Below are positions 1 to 8,734 of a stretch of DNA of 64,000 nt, piece after piece. The translations under genes and the position numbers were made by a program. The notes below the pieces were generated by a model. It saw only the letters and a list, made by a program, of their open reading frames with translations. It had not been told where the DNA came from and made no database searches. This DNA is from Bacillota bacterium (GTDB lineage Bacteria > Bacillota > Clostridia > Christensenellales > Pumilibacteraceae), in NCBI GenBank assembly GCA_009780325.1, contig WRAF01000001.1, positions 1-64,000 of the forward strand, given 5' to 3'. Within the stretch, counting starts at the first letter, position 1. Every line of letters starts with the position of its first letter.

Positions 1-1
1 A

Positions 2-1270
2 ATTATAGACTACAAGGATCTCCGCTGGCAGAACTTCAAAAACGAAGAGCCAAGTAAAATGTTTGTGAGGATGCGAGATTACATCTTCCCGTTTATGAAA
101 AGTCTATCGGGCGGCAAAGACACGGCATTTGCTAGATACATGAAAGATAGTATCTTTATGATTCCCACGCCAAGAATACTGGTAAAAGTCATAGACGGAC
201 TAGACGCCCTAGATATGACAGACAAAGACAGCATGGGCGATGTTTATGAGTATTTATTATTCAAGATAGCATCAAGCGGCGAAAACGGGCAATTCCGCAC
301 CCCGCGCCACATTATTGATATGATGGTAAGGCTTATGAAGCCTACACTACAAGATACCATCTGCGACCCAGCCATGGGCTCAGCAGGCTTTATAGCAAGC
401 AGTGCTAATTTTATTACAGAGCAAGACAAGCCCAAAGGCGACCTATTAAAAAGAGAAAACCAAGAAAGATTCCAAAATCAAATGTTCACAGGCTTTGATA
501 CAGACCCTACAATGCTGCGCATAGGTGCAATGAATATGATGCTGCATGGCGTAGAAAACCCTCATATTGAATATAGAGATAGCCTAAGCGACGAAAACGA
601 AGACAGGAACAAATACAGCCTAATTTTAGCCAACCCACCCTTTACTGGCAGCCTAGACTTTGAAGCAGTATCTAAAGATTTACTAGCACTATGCAAAACC
701 AAAAAGACCGAGCTACTATTCTTGTCGCTATTTATAAAAATGCTAGAAGTAGGCGGCAGGTGTGCAAGCATAGTCCCAGACGGTGTGCTATTCGGCAGTA
801 GTACCGCCCACAAAGCAATAAGAGAAGAGCTTGTAGAAAAGCAATCATTGACCGCAGTAATATCAATGCCAAGCGGAGTGTTTAAGCCTTATGCTGGGGT
901 GTCCACCGCAATACTAATATTCACAAAGACAAACGCAGGCGGCACTGACAAGGTTTGGTTTTATGATATGAAAGCCGACGGGTTTAGTCTAGATGACAAA
1001 CGCTCACAAGTAGCCCAAAACGATATTCCCGACATTATCGCAAGATATAATAATTTAGGCGAGGAAGAAGGGCGGGCAAGAACCGACCAAAGCTTTTTTA
1101 TAGACAAAGCCGAGATAGTGGCAAACGGCTACGATTTATCCATAAACAAGTACAAAAAGACGGAGTATATAGCAGAAGTTTTTGACACCCCCGCAAATAT
1201 TCTCGCCGAAATTATGAAATTAAATGCCGAGGTAGCCGAGGATTTGAAAAGGCTTGAGGGAGGTGCTTGA
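2..1270 (+). CDS. hsdM: Type I restriction-modification methyltransferase subunit HsdM (5' end cut off by window)
   Basis: Modification subunit of a type I system: N6-adenine methylation of the site chosen by HsdS, using SAM. The frame is open from base 2 through the left edge, so the true start lies outside and the ATG at 59 is probably internal. About 420 codons are visible, against roughly 480-520 in the family. SAM-binding motif I reads DPAMGSAGFI (about bases 366-395) and catalytic motif IV reads ANPPF (about 630-645). The stop TGA at 1268-1270 overlaps the hsdS start as TGATG, so translation is coupled. First visible gene of the hsdM-hsdS-hsdR operon. Confidence 0.95.
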   Translation: MIDYKDLRWQNFKNEEPSKMFVRMRDYIFPFMKSLSGGKDTAFARYMKDSIFMIPTPRILVKVIDGLDALDMTDKDSMGDVYEYLLFKIASSGENGQFRTPRHIIDMMVRLMKPTLQDTICDPAMGSAGFIASSANFITEQDKPKGDLLKRENQERFQNQMFTGFDTDPTMLRIGAMNMMLHGVENPHIEYRDSLSDENEDRNKYSLILANPPFTGSLDFEAVSKDLLALCKTKKTELLFLSLFIKMLEVGGRCASIVPDGVLFGSSTAHKAIREELVEKQSLTAVISMPSGVFKPYAGVSTAILIFTKTNAGGTDKVWFYDMKADGFSLDDKRSQVAQNDIPDIIARYNNLGEEEGRARTDQSFFIDKAEIVANGYDLSINKYKKTEYIAEVFDTPANILAEIMKLNAEVAEDLKRLEGGA

Positions 1271-2379
1271 TGGAGAAGGTAAGACTTGGAGAAATATTTA
1301 TATATGAGAAAAAATCTAGTCGAAAGGCAGGTGATGGCTTAAAAAGTGGACTATATCCTTTTTTCACGAGTAGCAATATACAAAGCAAGTTTTTGAATGA
1401 ATATGATTCTGACGGCGAATATTTAATATTTGGAACAGGTGGAAAGGCATCTGTAAATTATGTTAATGGTAAATTCTCGGTGTCAACAGATAATTTTTTA
1501 GTTAAGGTAAACGCTTGTGCTAAATATATTTTTCATTATCTCAAAGGGGATATGCAAATTTTAGAAGATGGCTTTAAGGGTGCGAGTATAAGGCATATTT
1601 CAAAAGACTACCTTAATGATATAAAGATATTTTTGCCGTCACACTCAAAGCAAGAGAGAATAGCATGGGAACTGGATATAGTGTATGGGATTTTGGCAAA
1701 GCAAAAAAGGCAACACAAACTTTTTGACGACCTTATAAAAAGTAAATTTAACCAAATGTTCGGCAATCCCGCCAATAACGTGAGAGGGTGGGAGCATGGC
1801 ACAATACGCGACATTGTATCAGATGTCAAATATGGAACGAGCAGACCAGCTACGGAAGGAGGACGTTATCCTTATTTGCGTATGAATAATATTACTTATG
1901 AGGGACAGCTGGATTTGTCAAACTTGAAATATATAGACATCCCTGATGATGAGGTTGAAAAATGTAGTGTACGAGAGGGCGATGTTTTATTTAACCGCAC
2001 AAATAGCAAAGAGTTGGTCGGCAAGACTTGTGTATTTAATCTTGAAAAACACATGATTATTGCTGGCTATATCATTAGAATTAGGGTCAATCAAAAGGCA
2101 ATCCCTATATATCTTTCCGCAACTCTTAATTCAGACTATGGGAAGTTGACATTGCGTTCTATGTGCAAGCAGATAGTTGGTCAAGCAAACATTAATGCGC
2201 AAGAGCTTCAAAACATAGAAATTTTAATACCGCCCCTCGATCTACAAAATCAATTCGCAGATTTCGTAATTCAAGTAGAGTTAAGCAAGGCTAAACTAAA
2301 AGCAGAGATTGAGCAAACCGAGACGCTATACAAAGCACTTATGCAAAAACACTTTGGCGACAAGGAGGCGGCAGCATGA
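1270..2379 (+). CDS. hsdS: Type I restriction-modification specificity subunit HsdS
   Basis: DNA target-recognition subunit; it directs both HsdM and HsdR to a bipartite site. The protein of about 369 residues has the usual two-half layout. A first target-recognition domain is followed by a conserved helical spacer near residue 150 containing KQERIAWELD, and a second domain ends in a spacer containing PPLDLQNQFADFV. The start is ATG 1270, overlapping the hsdM stop; a TTG one codon upstream (1267) is less likely. The stop overlaps the hsdR start (ATGA at 2376-2379). The recognition sequence cannot be read from the protein. No internal repeats or recombinase suggesting a phase-variable locus were seen. 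Confidence 0.93.
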   Translation: MEKVRLGEIFIYEKKSSRKAGDGLKSGLYPFFTSSNIQSKFLNEYDSDGEYLIFGTGGKASVNYVNGKFSVSTDNFLVKVNACAKYIFHYLKGDMQILEDGFKGASIRHISKDYLNDIKIFLPSHSKQERIAWELDIVYGILAKQKRQHKLFDDLIKSKFNQMFGNPANNVRGWEHGTIRDIVSDVKYGTSRPATEGGRYPYLRMNNITYEGQLDLSNLKYIDIPDDEVEKCSVREGDVLFNRTNSKELVGKTCVFNLEKHMIIAGYIIRIRVNQKAIPIYLSATLNSDYGKLTLRSMCKQIVGQANINAQELQNIEILIPPLDLQNQFADFVIQVELSKAKLKAEIEQTETLYKALMQKHFGDKEAAA

Positions 2380-5300
2380 AGCAAAAACTAGAAGAGTTAT
2401 TATTACAAATTTGTAAAATTCAAAAAGTGGTAGCCCCTAAGTCTGCTACACTTTTGGAGTTATTAAATTTACAGTCAGTTAAGGACTATGTTGATAACGA
2501 ACAGCTGCACGATGGTCTAAACTTTGTGCGTATTATTGCGGGTAGGCTTGACCACGGCGAAAAGGTGTCGGACAAGCAAAAGACTTTAGCAACTGCAAAC
2601 CTACAAAACCTTGAGGATTTAATTGCTAGAAAGCAAGCAGGGCAAGCGGTGGCAGAGATTCCTACCTACATGAGCGAGGTAAATACCCGCCAAATTTATA
2701 TAGACACCTATCTAAAAGAAGCGGGTTGGGAGGTGCTAGATAAGGACAATCTAATTCAGCCGTTAAAAGCAGGCAGAGAGATTGAGGTTGTAGGTATGCC
2801 CAATAACCAAGGCATAGGCTATTGCGACTATGTCCTGTTTGGGGCAGACGGAAAGCCATTGGCGGTAGTAGAAGCAAAAAAGACTAGCGTAAGCGTAGAG
2901 AGCGGCAAGCACCAAGCTACGCTATATGCTGACTGTTTAAAGAAAAAGTATGATGTTAAGCCCATTATTTATTACACAAATGGCTACGACCTATGGATTA
3001 TGGATGGGCTATATCCTGCTCGCAAAATTTATGCTTATCACACAGCAGATGAATTAAGTCTGCTGATAAGCCGCCGTAGCCGTAGCGATATTACTAACCT
3101 TTTTATAGACGACAATATCACCAATAGGGGCTATCAAAAACAGGCGATAAAGTCGGTAATGGAGCGGTTTAATAAAAGGCAGCGTAGGGCGCTATTAGTT
3201 ATGGCGACAGGCACGGGCAAGACTAGGGTGTCTATATCGCTTGTGGATGTTTTGACAAAAAATAACTGGGTAAAAAATGTTTTGTTTTTGGCAGACAGGA
3301 CGGCACTTGTGCGGCAAGCCAAAAAGAATTTTGCCAAGCTATTGCCGAATTTTACAGTAGAAGAGCTATCGGGTAACGCCAAGCCAAACATGGGTGCAAG
3401 GCTGATGTTCAGCACCTATCAGACAATGATAGGATATGTAGACGGTGAGAGCAAGGCTTTTAGCACAGGGCGGTTCGATTTGATTATTATAGACGAGGCG
3501 CATCGCAGTATTTTTAATAAGTACGGTGCAATTTTTGATTATTTTGACAGTTTGCTCGTGGGATTAACGGCTACCCCAAGAGGCGAGATTGCAAAGAATA
3601 CCTACACTATTTTTGATTGCGAGGATGGTGAGCCTACGGATGAGTATACCTTAGAAGAAGCGGTTACGGATGGGTTTTTAGTTCCCTACAAAGTAAATTC
3701 TAGGTCTACCAATATTTTGACAGACGGGATAGATAGGGATAAATTGACAAGGCAAGAGCAAGAGGAGTTTGACAGGATTTTTGGCAGAGGCGAAGAGGAT
3801 GACGAAGACGAGCCTGAAGTTATGGCAGAGGTTCAAACCAAAATAGCTGGCAGCGAAATTTTTAAGAGGGTATATAACAAAAACACTTGCGACCGTGTGC
3901 TAGAGGATTTGATGGAGAACGGCATTCATACTAATAGCGGCGAGCTAATTGGCAAGACGATTATTTTTGCCTGCAATGTTAAACACGCTCAAATGATAGT
4001 GGAGCGGTTTTATAAAAAGTGGCCGAATAAGCCTACAACTTTTTGTCAGCGGATTGTAAGCAATGATAATTATGCCGATGATTTGGTTGTAAAATTTGGC
4101 GAGCAAGCAGATTTTAGGATTGCGGTGTCGGTGGATATGCTGGACACGGGCGTGGATGTCCCAGAGATTCTAAACCTTGTTTTCTTTAAGCCAGTTAAAA
4201 GTAGGATTAAGTTTATTCAAATGATTGGGCGTGGCACAAGGCTTTGCAAGGACATTTTTGGCAAATGCATGGATAAGCAGCACTTTTATATTTTCGATTA
4301 CCTTGGCAATTTTGAGTTTTTTGGTTTAGAGCAGAATAAGAGTAAGGAAACCGAGCAGAAAAGTTTGAGCAGGAGGCTGTTTGAACTGCGATGCAAGATT
4401 TTGGTTGAGTTGCAGGATATTAAGCACCAAGAAAACGAGTTTGAAAAGGGCTATTATAACGAGTTAAAAGAGCAGCTTCATAGAGCGGTAGTGGATATCA
4501 AAAAGCAGTCTAGCAGCATTAGCGTGCGCAAAGAGATGGCTTTTGTCGATAAGTTTAGCGATATAAAAAGTTGGGATTATATTAGTCCCTTGGCACTTGC
4601 CGAGCTAGATAGGCATATTGCGCCGCTTGTGGATAAGCAAGGCGAAAAGGACGATGCAGCACTAATATTTGACACCAAGATGCTATTTGTAGAGTTTGCT
4701 AATATTGCTTTTGGCTCGCCACTAAATTCGGCTAGGTCGACTAGGGTGGTAGGCGAGATTTGCGAGATTGCTAATGTTCTATTAAAAAAGACTACAATTC
4801 CGCAAGTCGCCAACAAAAAGGAAGAACTAAAACAAATAAGAGAAAAAGTTTTTTGGGAAAACGCAACGACCGAGAGTCTAGAGAAAATGCGAAAAAGCCT
4901 TAGGGATTTGATGCAGTTTGTGCGCGATAGTCTAACAGGGCAAAATTTTGACACAGACTTTTTTGATGAGGTGATAGAGAAAGAAGATGTAGGTGGCGGC
5001 TTTGTTGATATAAGAACCTACAAGAAGAGGGTGCTAGACTTCTTGACCGAGAACCAAAGCCTACCCGTTATTCAAAAAATACGGGAACTAGAAAAAATTG
5101 ATGCAGACGACATGAAAGAGCTAGAGAGGATTTTGTGGGAAGAGCTTGGCACAAAGTGCGACTACAACAGAACCACAGAGCAAGAGAATTTAGCGGTTTT
5201 TGTGCGTAGCTTGATAGGGTTATCGCAAGATGCAATTCAGCAAAAATTCGGCAGCTTCCTAAGTGACAATGCTGAGCTAAATTCACAGCAAATCGAGTTC

Positions 5301-5468
5301 ATTCGTGCCATAATTCAATATGTCCAAAAGAACGGAGATATCGCCCCCGAAGACATTATCAACACCCCACCATTCGACAACTATGACCTAGTCAAACTAT
5401 TCGATGTCAAAATAAACATTCTAATGAACATCATAAACACAATCCACGGCGCAGTTAGGGTGGCGTAA
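2376..5468 (+). CDS. hsdR: Type I restriction endonuclease subunit HsdR
   Basis: ATP-dependent translocase and nuclease that cleaves DNA lacking the HsdM methylation pattern. It has 1030 residues, normal for the family. An N-terminal PD-(D/E)xK nuclease is visible as D151 followed by E166-A-K168. The SF2 motor follows: Walker A ATGTGKT near residue 277, DEAH near 373, and motif VI IGRGTR near 617. The helical C-terminal region is lysine and glutamate rich. ATG 2376 overlaps the hsdS stop by 4 bases. All key residues are present, so the subunit looks active. The RloC-like gene starts 18 bases after its stop. Confidence 0.95.
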   Translation: MKQKLEELLLQICKIQKVVAPKSATLLELLNLQSVKDYVDNEQLHDGLNFVRIIAGRLDHGEKVSDKQKTLATANLQNLEDLIARKQAGQAVAEIPTYMSEVNTRQIYIDTYLKEAGWEVLDKDNLIQPLKAGREIEVVGMPNNQGIGYCDYVLFGADGKPLAVVEAKKTSVSVESGKHQATLYADCLKKKYDVKPIIYYTNGYDLWIMDGLYPARKIYAYHTADELSLLISRRSRSDITNLFIDDNITNRGYQKQAIKSVMERFNKRQRRALLVMATGTGKTRVSISLVDVLTKNNWVKNVLFLADRTALVRQAKKNFAKLLPNFTVEELSGNAKPNMGARLMFSTYQTMIGYVDGESKAFSTGRFDLIIIDEAHRSIFNKYGAIFDYFDSLLVGLTATPRGEIAKNTYTIFDCEDGEPTDEYTLEEAVTDGFLVPYKVNSRSTNILTDGIDRDKLTRQEQEEFDRIFGRGEEDDEDEPEVMAEVQTKIAGSEIFKRVYNKNTCDRVLEDLMENGIHTNSGELIGKTIIFACNVKHAQMIVERFYKKWPNKPTTFCQRIVSNDNYADDLVVKFGEQADFRIAVSVDMLDTGVDVPEILNLVFFKPVKSRIKFIQMIGRGTRLCKDIFGKCMDKQHFYIFDYLGNFEFFGLEQNKSKETEQKSLSRRLFELRCKILVELQDIKHQENEFEKGYYNELKEQLHRAVVDIKKQSSSISVRKEMAFVDKFSDIKSWDYISPLALAELDRHIAPLVDKQGEKDDAALIFDTKMLFVEFANIAFGSPLNSARSTRVVGEICEIANVLLKKTTIPQVANKKEELKQIREKVFWENATTESLEKMRKSLRDLMQFVRDSLTGQNFDTDFFDEVIEKEDVGGGFVDIRTYKKRVLDFLTENQSLPVIQKIRELEKIDADDMKELERILWEELGTKCDYNRTTEQENLAVFVRSLIGLSQDAIQQKFGSFLSDNAELNSQQIEFIRAIIQYVQKNGDIAPEDIINTPPFDNYDLVKLFDVKINILMNIINTIHGAVRVA

Positions 5469-5486
5469 GGGAGGAAAGAAAAGCAA

Positions 5487-6872
5487 ATGATAAATAATAT
5501 TGCTATAAAGAACATTGCTACTTTTAAGGCAGATGAACAGAAAGTTGAAAGTTTGAAGAGTTTCAACTACTTTTTTGGTGCTAATGGAACAGGAAAAACA
5601 ACTATTAGCAACATTATTGCTAGTGCGGCAGATTTGACTATAGCCCCATTTGTAGATTGTGCTTTAAAATGGGAAAATGATAATCCACTAGAGGTAAGAG
5701 TTTATAATCGCAAGTTTGTTGATTATAATTTTGAGGGAGATCCTAGGGGAGTTTTTACTTTAGGAGATGAAAGTATAGGTATAAAAAAAGAAATAAAAGA
5801 AAAGGCTGAAAAAGCGACTCTCATTCAAAAAGAGATGGACGCATTGCAATTATCTTTGACAGGCGAAGATGGCAGTGGAGGAAAGAAAAAGGACATTGAA
5901 GAACATGAAGAGACATATAGGAGAAAGTTTTGGGAGCAAAAACTTAAAGCCGATAAGTCAACAATACTTAAAGGTATGCAAGGTGTTTTAAACAGCCAAC
6001 AAAAATTTAAAGAAAAAGTTTTAGAAGAGGCTGAAAATACAGAGGAATTGTTCACGCTTGGTGAGTTGGAAGAAAAGGCAACAACTGTTTTCGATGATAG
6101 TTTGACAGAAGTTAGAGAGTTTTCAATTCCTGACATATCAAAAATAGAATTGCTGGAAGTAGATTCCATACTTAAAAAAATTGTCGTAGGTAAAAGCGAT
6201 GTTGATATCGCAGCTATGATTAAGATACTCAACAATAGTGACTGGGTTAGGCAAGGCAAATTATTTTTTGAAACTAATAATGGTACTTGTCCATTTTGCC
6301 AACAAAAAACCACTGATGATTTCTCACAAAGTTTGGAGGCATACTTTGATGTTACATTTGAGGAAAACACATTGAAAATAGCTACCCTAATTAGTAACTA
6401 TAGTGCTTATTCTGTTGAAATATCAGAAGCAATACAATCAATATTAGACAACACAAGTGCTGGAAAATTTATCGACATTAAACTGTTGGAAGCAAAAAAA
6501 ATGGCATTTGAGGCTCTAGCTGAAAAGAACAAGCAAATGCTAGATAAAAAGCGTAAAGAAGCAAGTCAAGTCATAGAGCTAGATTATACCAAAACTATTC
6601 TTACAAAAATTATTGAAGTTATTATAGCCGCAAACAAAAAAATTAACGAAAATAATCTTATAGCGAAAAACATTCAGGAAGAGAAGGTTATATTGTCAAA
6701 GCAAATTTGGCGTTATATTGTAAGTGAACTAAAGGCTGACATTACGGAATACAAGACAAAAAAGCAAGAAATAGAAGCAGCCATTATTGACTTAAATAAG
6801 CAAATGGCTGATAAAAGAACTGAAAAAATTGTTATTGAAAATGCGATAGGAGACCTTGAAAAGAAAAAATAA
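5487..6872 (+). CDS. RloC/PrrC-like AAA ATPase, N-terminal part (interrupted by frameshift)
   Basis: N-terminal part of an AAA_13-type P-loop ATPase. Walker A GANGTGKTT lies at residues 31-39. A long coiled-coil arm is interrupted by a CPFC zinc-hook motif at 268-271, the layout described for RloC anticodon nucleases. The frame stops at 6870-6872 directly after a run of six A (6864-6869). The next frame (-1) continues without a stop into Walker B and the C-terminal nuclease-like region (6869-7729). One more A, or a -1 shift, would give a protein of about 747 residues. RloC and PrrC are often encoded with type I restriction systems and cut tRNA anticodon loops when restriction is blocked; that role is inferred here from motifs and position. 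Confidence 0.8.
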   Translation: MINNIAIKNIATFKADEQKVESLKSFNYFFGANGTGKTTISNIIASAADLTIAPFVDCALKWENDNPLEVRVYNRKFVDYNFEGDPRGVFTLGDESIGIKKEIKEKAEKATLIQKEMDALQLSLTGEDGSGGKKKDIEEHEETYRRKFWEQKLKADKSTILKGMQGVLNSQQKFKEKVLEEAENTEELFTLGELEEKATTVFDDSLTEVREFSIPDISKIELLEVDSILKKIVVGKSDVDIAAMIKILNNSDWVRQGKLFFETNNGTCPFCQQKTTDDFSQSLEAYFDVTFEENTLKIATLISNYSAYSVEISEAIQSILDNTSAGKFIDIKLLEAKKMAFEALAEKNKQMLDKKRKEASQVIELDYTKTILTKIIEVIIAANKKINENNLIAKNIQEEKVILSKQIWRYIVSELKADITEYKTKKQEIEAAIIDLNKQMADKRTEKIVIENAIGDLEKKK

Positions 6873-7729
6873 CAAGTGTTAGACCTACTTGCGATGCGAT
6901 TAACAAACTATTAGCTTCGTTTGGATTTAGTAGTTTTAAGCTGGAGGTCGCTGATGATGAGAAAAGTTACAAAATAATACGCGAAGATGGATCTGATGCA
7001 AAAAGCACATTAAGTGAAGGGGAACGCAGTTTTGTAACTTTTCTATATTTCTATTACTTGCTTAAAGGCAGTCAGACAGAGACAGGAATAAACAATAATA
7101 AAATTGTAGTTGTTGATGATCCAGTATCAAGTCTAGACAATGATATTCTGTTTGTTGTAAGTACGCTCGTTAGAGAAATAATTGATATTGCTCGAAACAA
7201 TAATCAGGATATTAAGCAGGTGTTTGTGCTAACTCATAATATATATTTCCACAAAGAAGTTACTTATAGCCATAAACGAAGGGGTGCCTCACTTCCAGAA
7301 GAAGCTTTTTTTCTTGTGAAAAAAATTGATGGCAAATCCTTCGTGGAAAAAGTAGAAGGAAATCCAGTAAAGACCTCATATGAGTTATTATGGCGAGAGG
7401 TAAAAAATCTAAATTGTGATAACGCAACAATTCGGAATGTCATGCGGCGAATTTTGGAAAATTATTTCAAGATGCTCGGAAATATTGACTTACACAAACT
7501 GCATGAAAAATTTACTGGTGACGATAAACTGAGATGTAAAGCACTTGTGTCTTGGGTACATGATGGCTCACATAGTGCCTTGGATGAGGATTATTACACA
7601 CCTCTATCAGGCGAAGAAGTTTTGAAATTCAAAGTAATTTTTAAGGAGATATTTGATAAGACGGGACACATAGAGCATTATAGAATGATGACAGGAGATA
7701 TTGATTTATCATGCGATACTGTCGGATAG
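6869..7729 (+). CDS. RloC/PrrC-like AAA ATPase, C-terminal part in the -1 frame
   Basis: Continuation of the preceding ATPase in the -1 frame; it has no start codon with a ribosome-binding site of its own. It carries the ABC-type signature LSEGERS, Walker B IVVVDDPVSSLD and the switch histidine in LTHN. Downstream an Arg-x3-Glu (codons at 7445 and 7457) is followed 34 residues later by His (7559). This matches in order and closely in spacing the catalytic R-E-H triad known for PrrC (Arg320, Glu324, His356). The HDGSHS segment holds the histidines. Whether full-length protein is made depends on the A6 frameshift being a sequence error, a real lesion or recoding. Confidence 0.7.
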   Translation: MTSVRPTCDAINKLLASFGFSSFKLEVADDEKSYKIIREDGSDAKSTLSEGERSFVTFLYFYYLLKGSQTETGINNNKIVVVDDPVSSLDNDILFVVSTLVREIIDIARNNNQDIKQVFVLTHNIYFHKEVTYSHKRRGASLPEEAFFLVKKIDGKSFVEKVEGNPVKTSYELLWREVKNLNCDNATIRNVMRRILENYFKMLGNIDLHKLHEKFTGDDKLRCKALVSWVHDGSHSALDEDYYTPLSGEEVLKFKVIFKEIFDKTGHIEHYRMMTGDIDLSCDTVG

Positions 7730-7732
7730 TGA

Positions 7733-8734
7733 ATGCAAATAATGGATAATGAAATGCAAAGGATGAATGAAACTGCTAAACAACTTAGTGAGCGACTATA
7801 CAAAGAATTAGTCGACAGCAAAATTGAACCGCTTATCGTAAAGTATGATTTGATAAGTGGCGATTTTGAATTTCATCCCTACAGGCATTCTCTAAATGAT
7901 ACGACAGAAAGTAGTTTGGTAGATGCATTATTCGATAATATAGTGTTTTATGCTTTTGAGGATAATGAAATAGCAGCCGAATACAAAAGAGGGAATTTAG
8001 AAGACATTAGAAAGGCCGCTCGAATGGCGTATATTGATGTAATTCCAAAAACAGAAGGGTTGCTGGACGGATTATTAGGAGAGCTAGTTTTGGATGCGAT
8101 GTTGCGGTCATTTTATCCGCAAACAAAAACAATTATGTCGCGCGTAAAATACATCGAGAGATTTCCGAGAAAAGATATCAAGATTGAGACGCACGGATAT
8201 GATTCAATGGTGTTTTCTGAAGAAGCAGGGAAAATATCAATTTGGTTGGGTCAAGTAAAGACGGGCGATTGGAGTTATTGTGCGAGAAAAATAAAAGACG
8301 ATCTAAACAAAAATATTCTTAAAGATTATTTTGCGGGGCATATGCTTATACTTGCAACTTATAAGCGAGGCGATGATTTAGGATCTCTTAATAAAGTCGT
8401 TAATGATATAAACGATATTAAATTTGATACTGTTGATCTAGGTGAAGAAGAAAAATACAATGCCGTAATCAATTATTTTACTGAAAATGATATTCAAATA
8501 ACTATGCCTGCATTGCTGCTGTTTCAAGAGGATAAATATTTGGATGCTGATGAAATTTTAGAAAGCATAAAAACGAAGTGTAAAGATAATTTGAGTAAGT
8601 CGATTATTGCTAATGATGAGAATCTTAATATCAAGGTGATGTTTCTAGTTTTTCCTGTGCGTGACTTAAAAAAGATACGGACAATTTTGCTAGAACTAAG
8701 ACAAAATGTAGGAGAGCGGAAGCAAAATGAATGA
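7733..8734 (+). CDS. hamA: Hachiman anti-phage protein HamA (DUF1837 nuclease)
   Basis: Nuclease partner of the Hachiman defence system, which acts with the HamB helicase and degrades DNA when phage-linked DNA structures are sensed. The 333-residue protein has the DUF1837 core: the segment LDGLLGELVLDAML, then HGYD (Asp157), then a beta strand ending LGQVK. In the PD-(D/E)xK frame this gives D157, Q174, K176, with glutamine in the usual glutamate position. The start is ATG 7733, 4 bases after the RloC-like stop, without a clear ribosome-binding site; ATG 7742 or 7763 are alternatives. The 3' end overlaps hamB by 8 bases. Confidence 0.82.
   Translation: MQIMDNEMQRMNETAKQLSERLYKELVDSKIEPLIVKYDLISGDFEFHPYRHSLNDTTESSLVDALFDNIVFYAFEDNEIAAEYKRGNLEDIRKAARMAYIDVIPKTEGLLDGLLGELVLDAMLRSFYPQTKTIMSRVKYIERFPRKDIKIETHGYDSMVFSEEAGKISIWLGQVKTGDWSYCARKIKDDLNKNILKDYFAGHMLILATYKRGDDLGSLNKVVNDINDIKFDTVDLGEEEKYNAVINYFTENDIQITMPALLLFQEDKYLDADEILESIKTKCKDNLSKSIIANDENLNIKVMFLVFPVRDLKKIRTILLELRQNVGERKQNE

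Noticed and set aside
5825..6370. Long minus-strand frame inside the RloC-like gene
   Set aside because: Ser/Phe-rich antisense shadow of a coiled-coil gene.
7058..7729. Independent gene starting at 7058
   Set aside because: The proposed start is a TTG inside a conserved LLKGS segment without ribosome-binding site; it is the continuation of the frameshifted ATPase.
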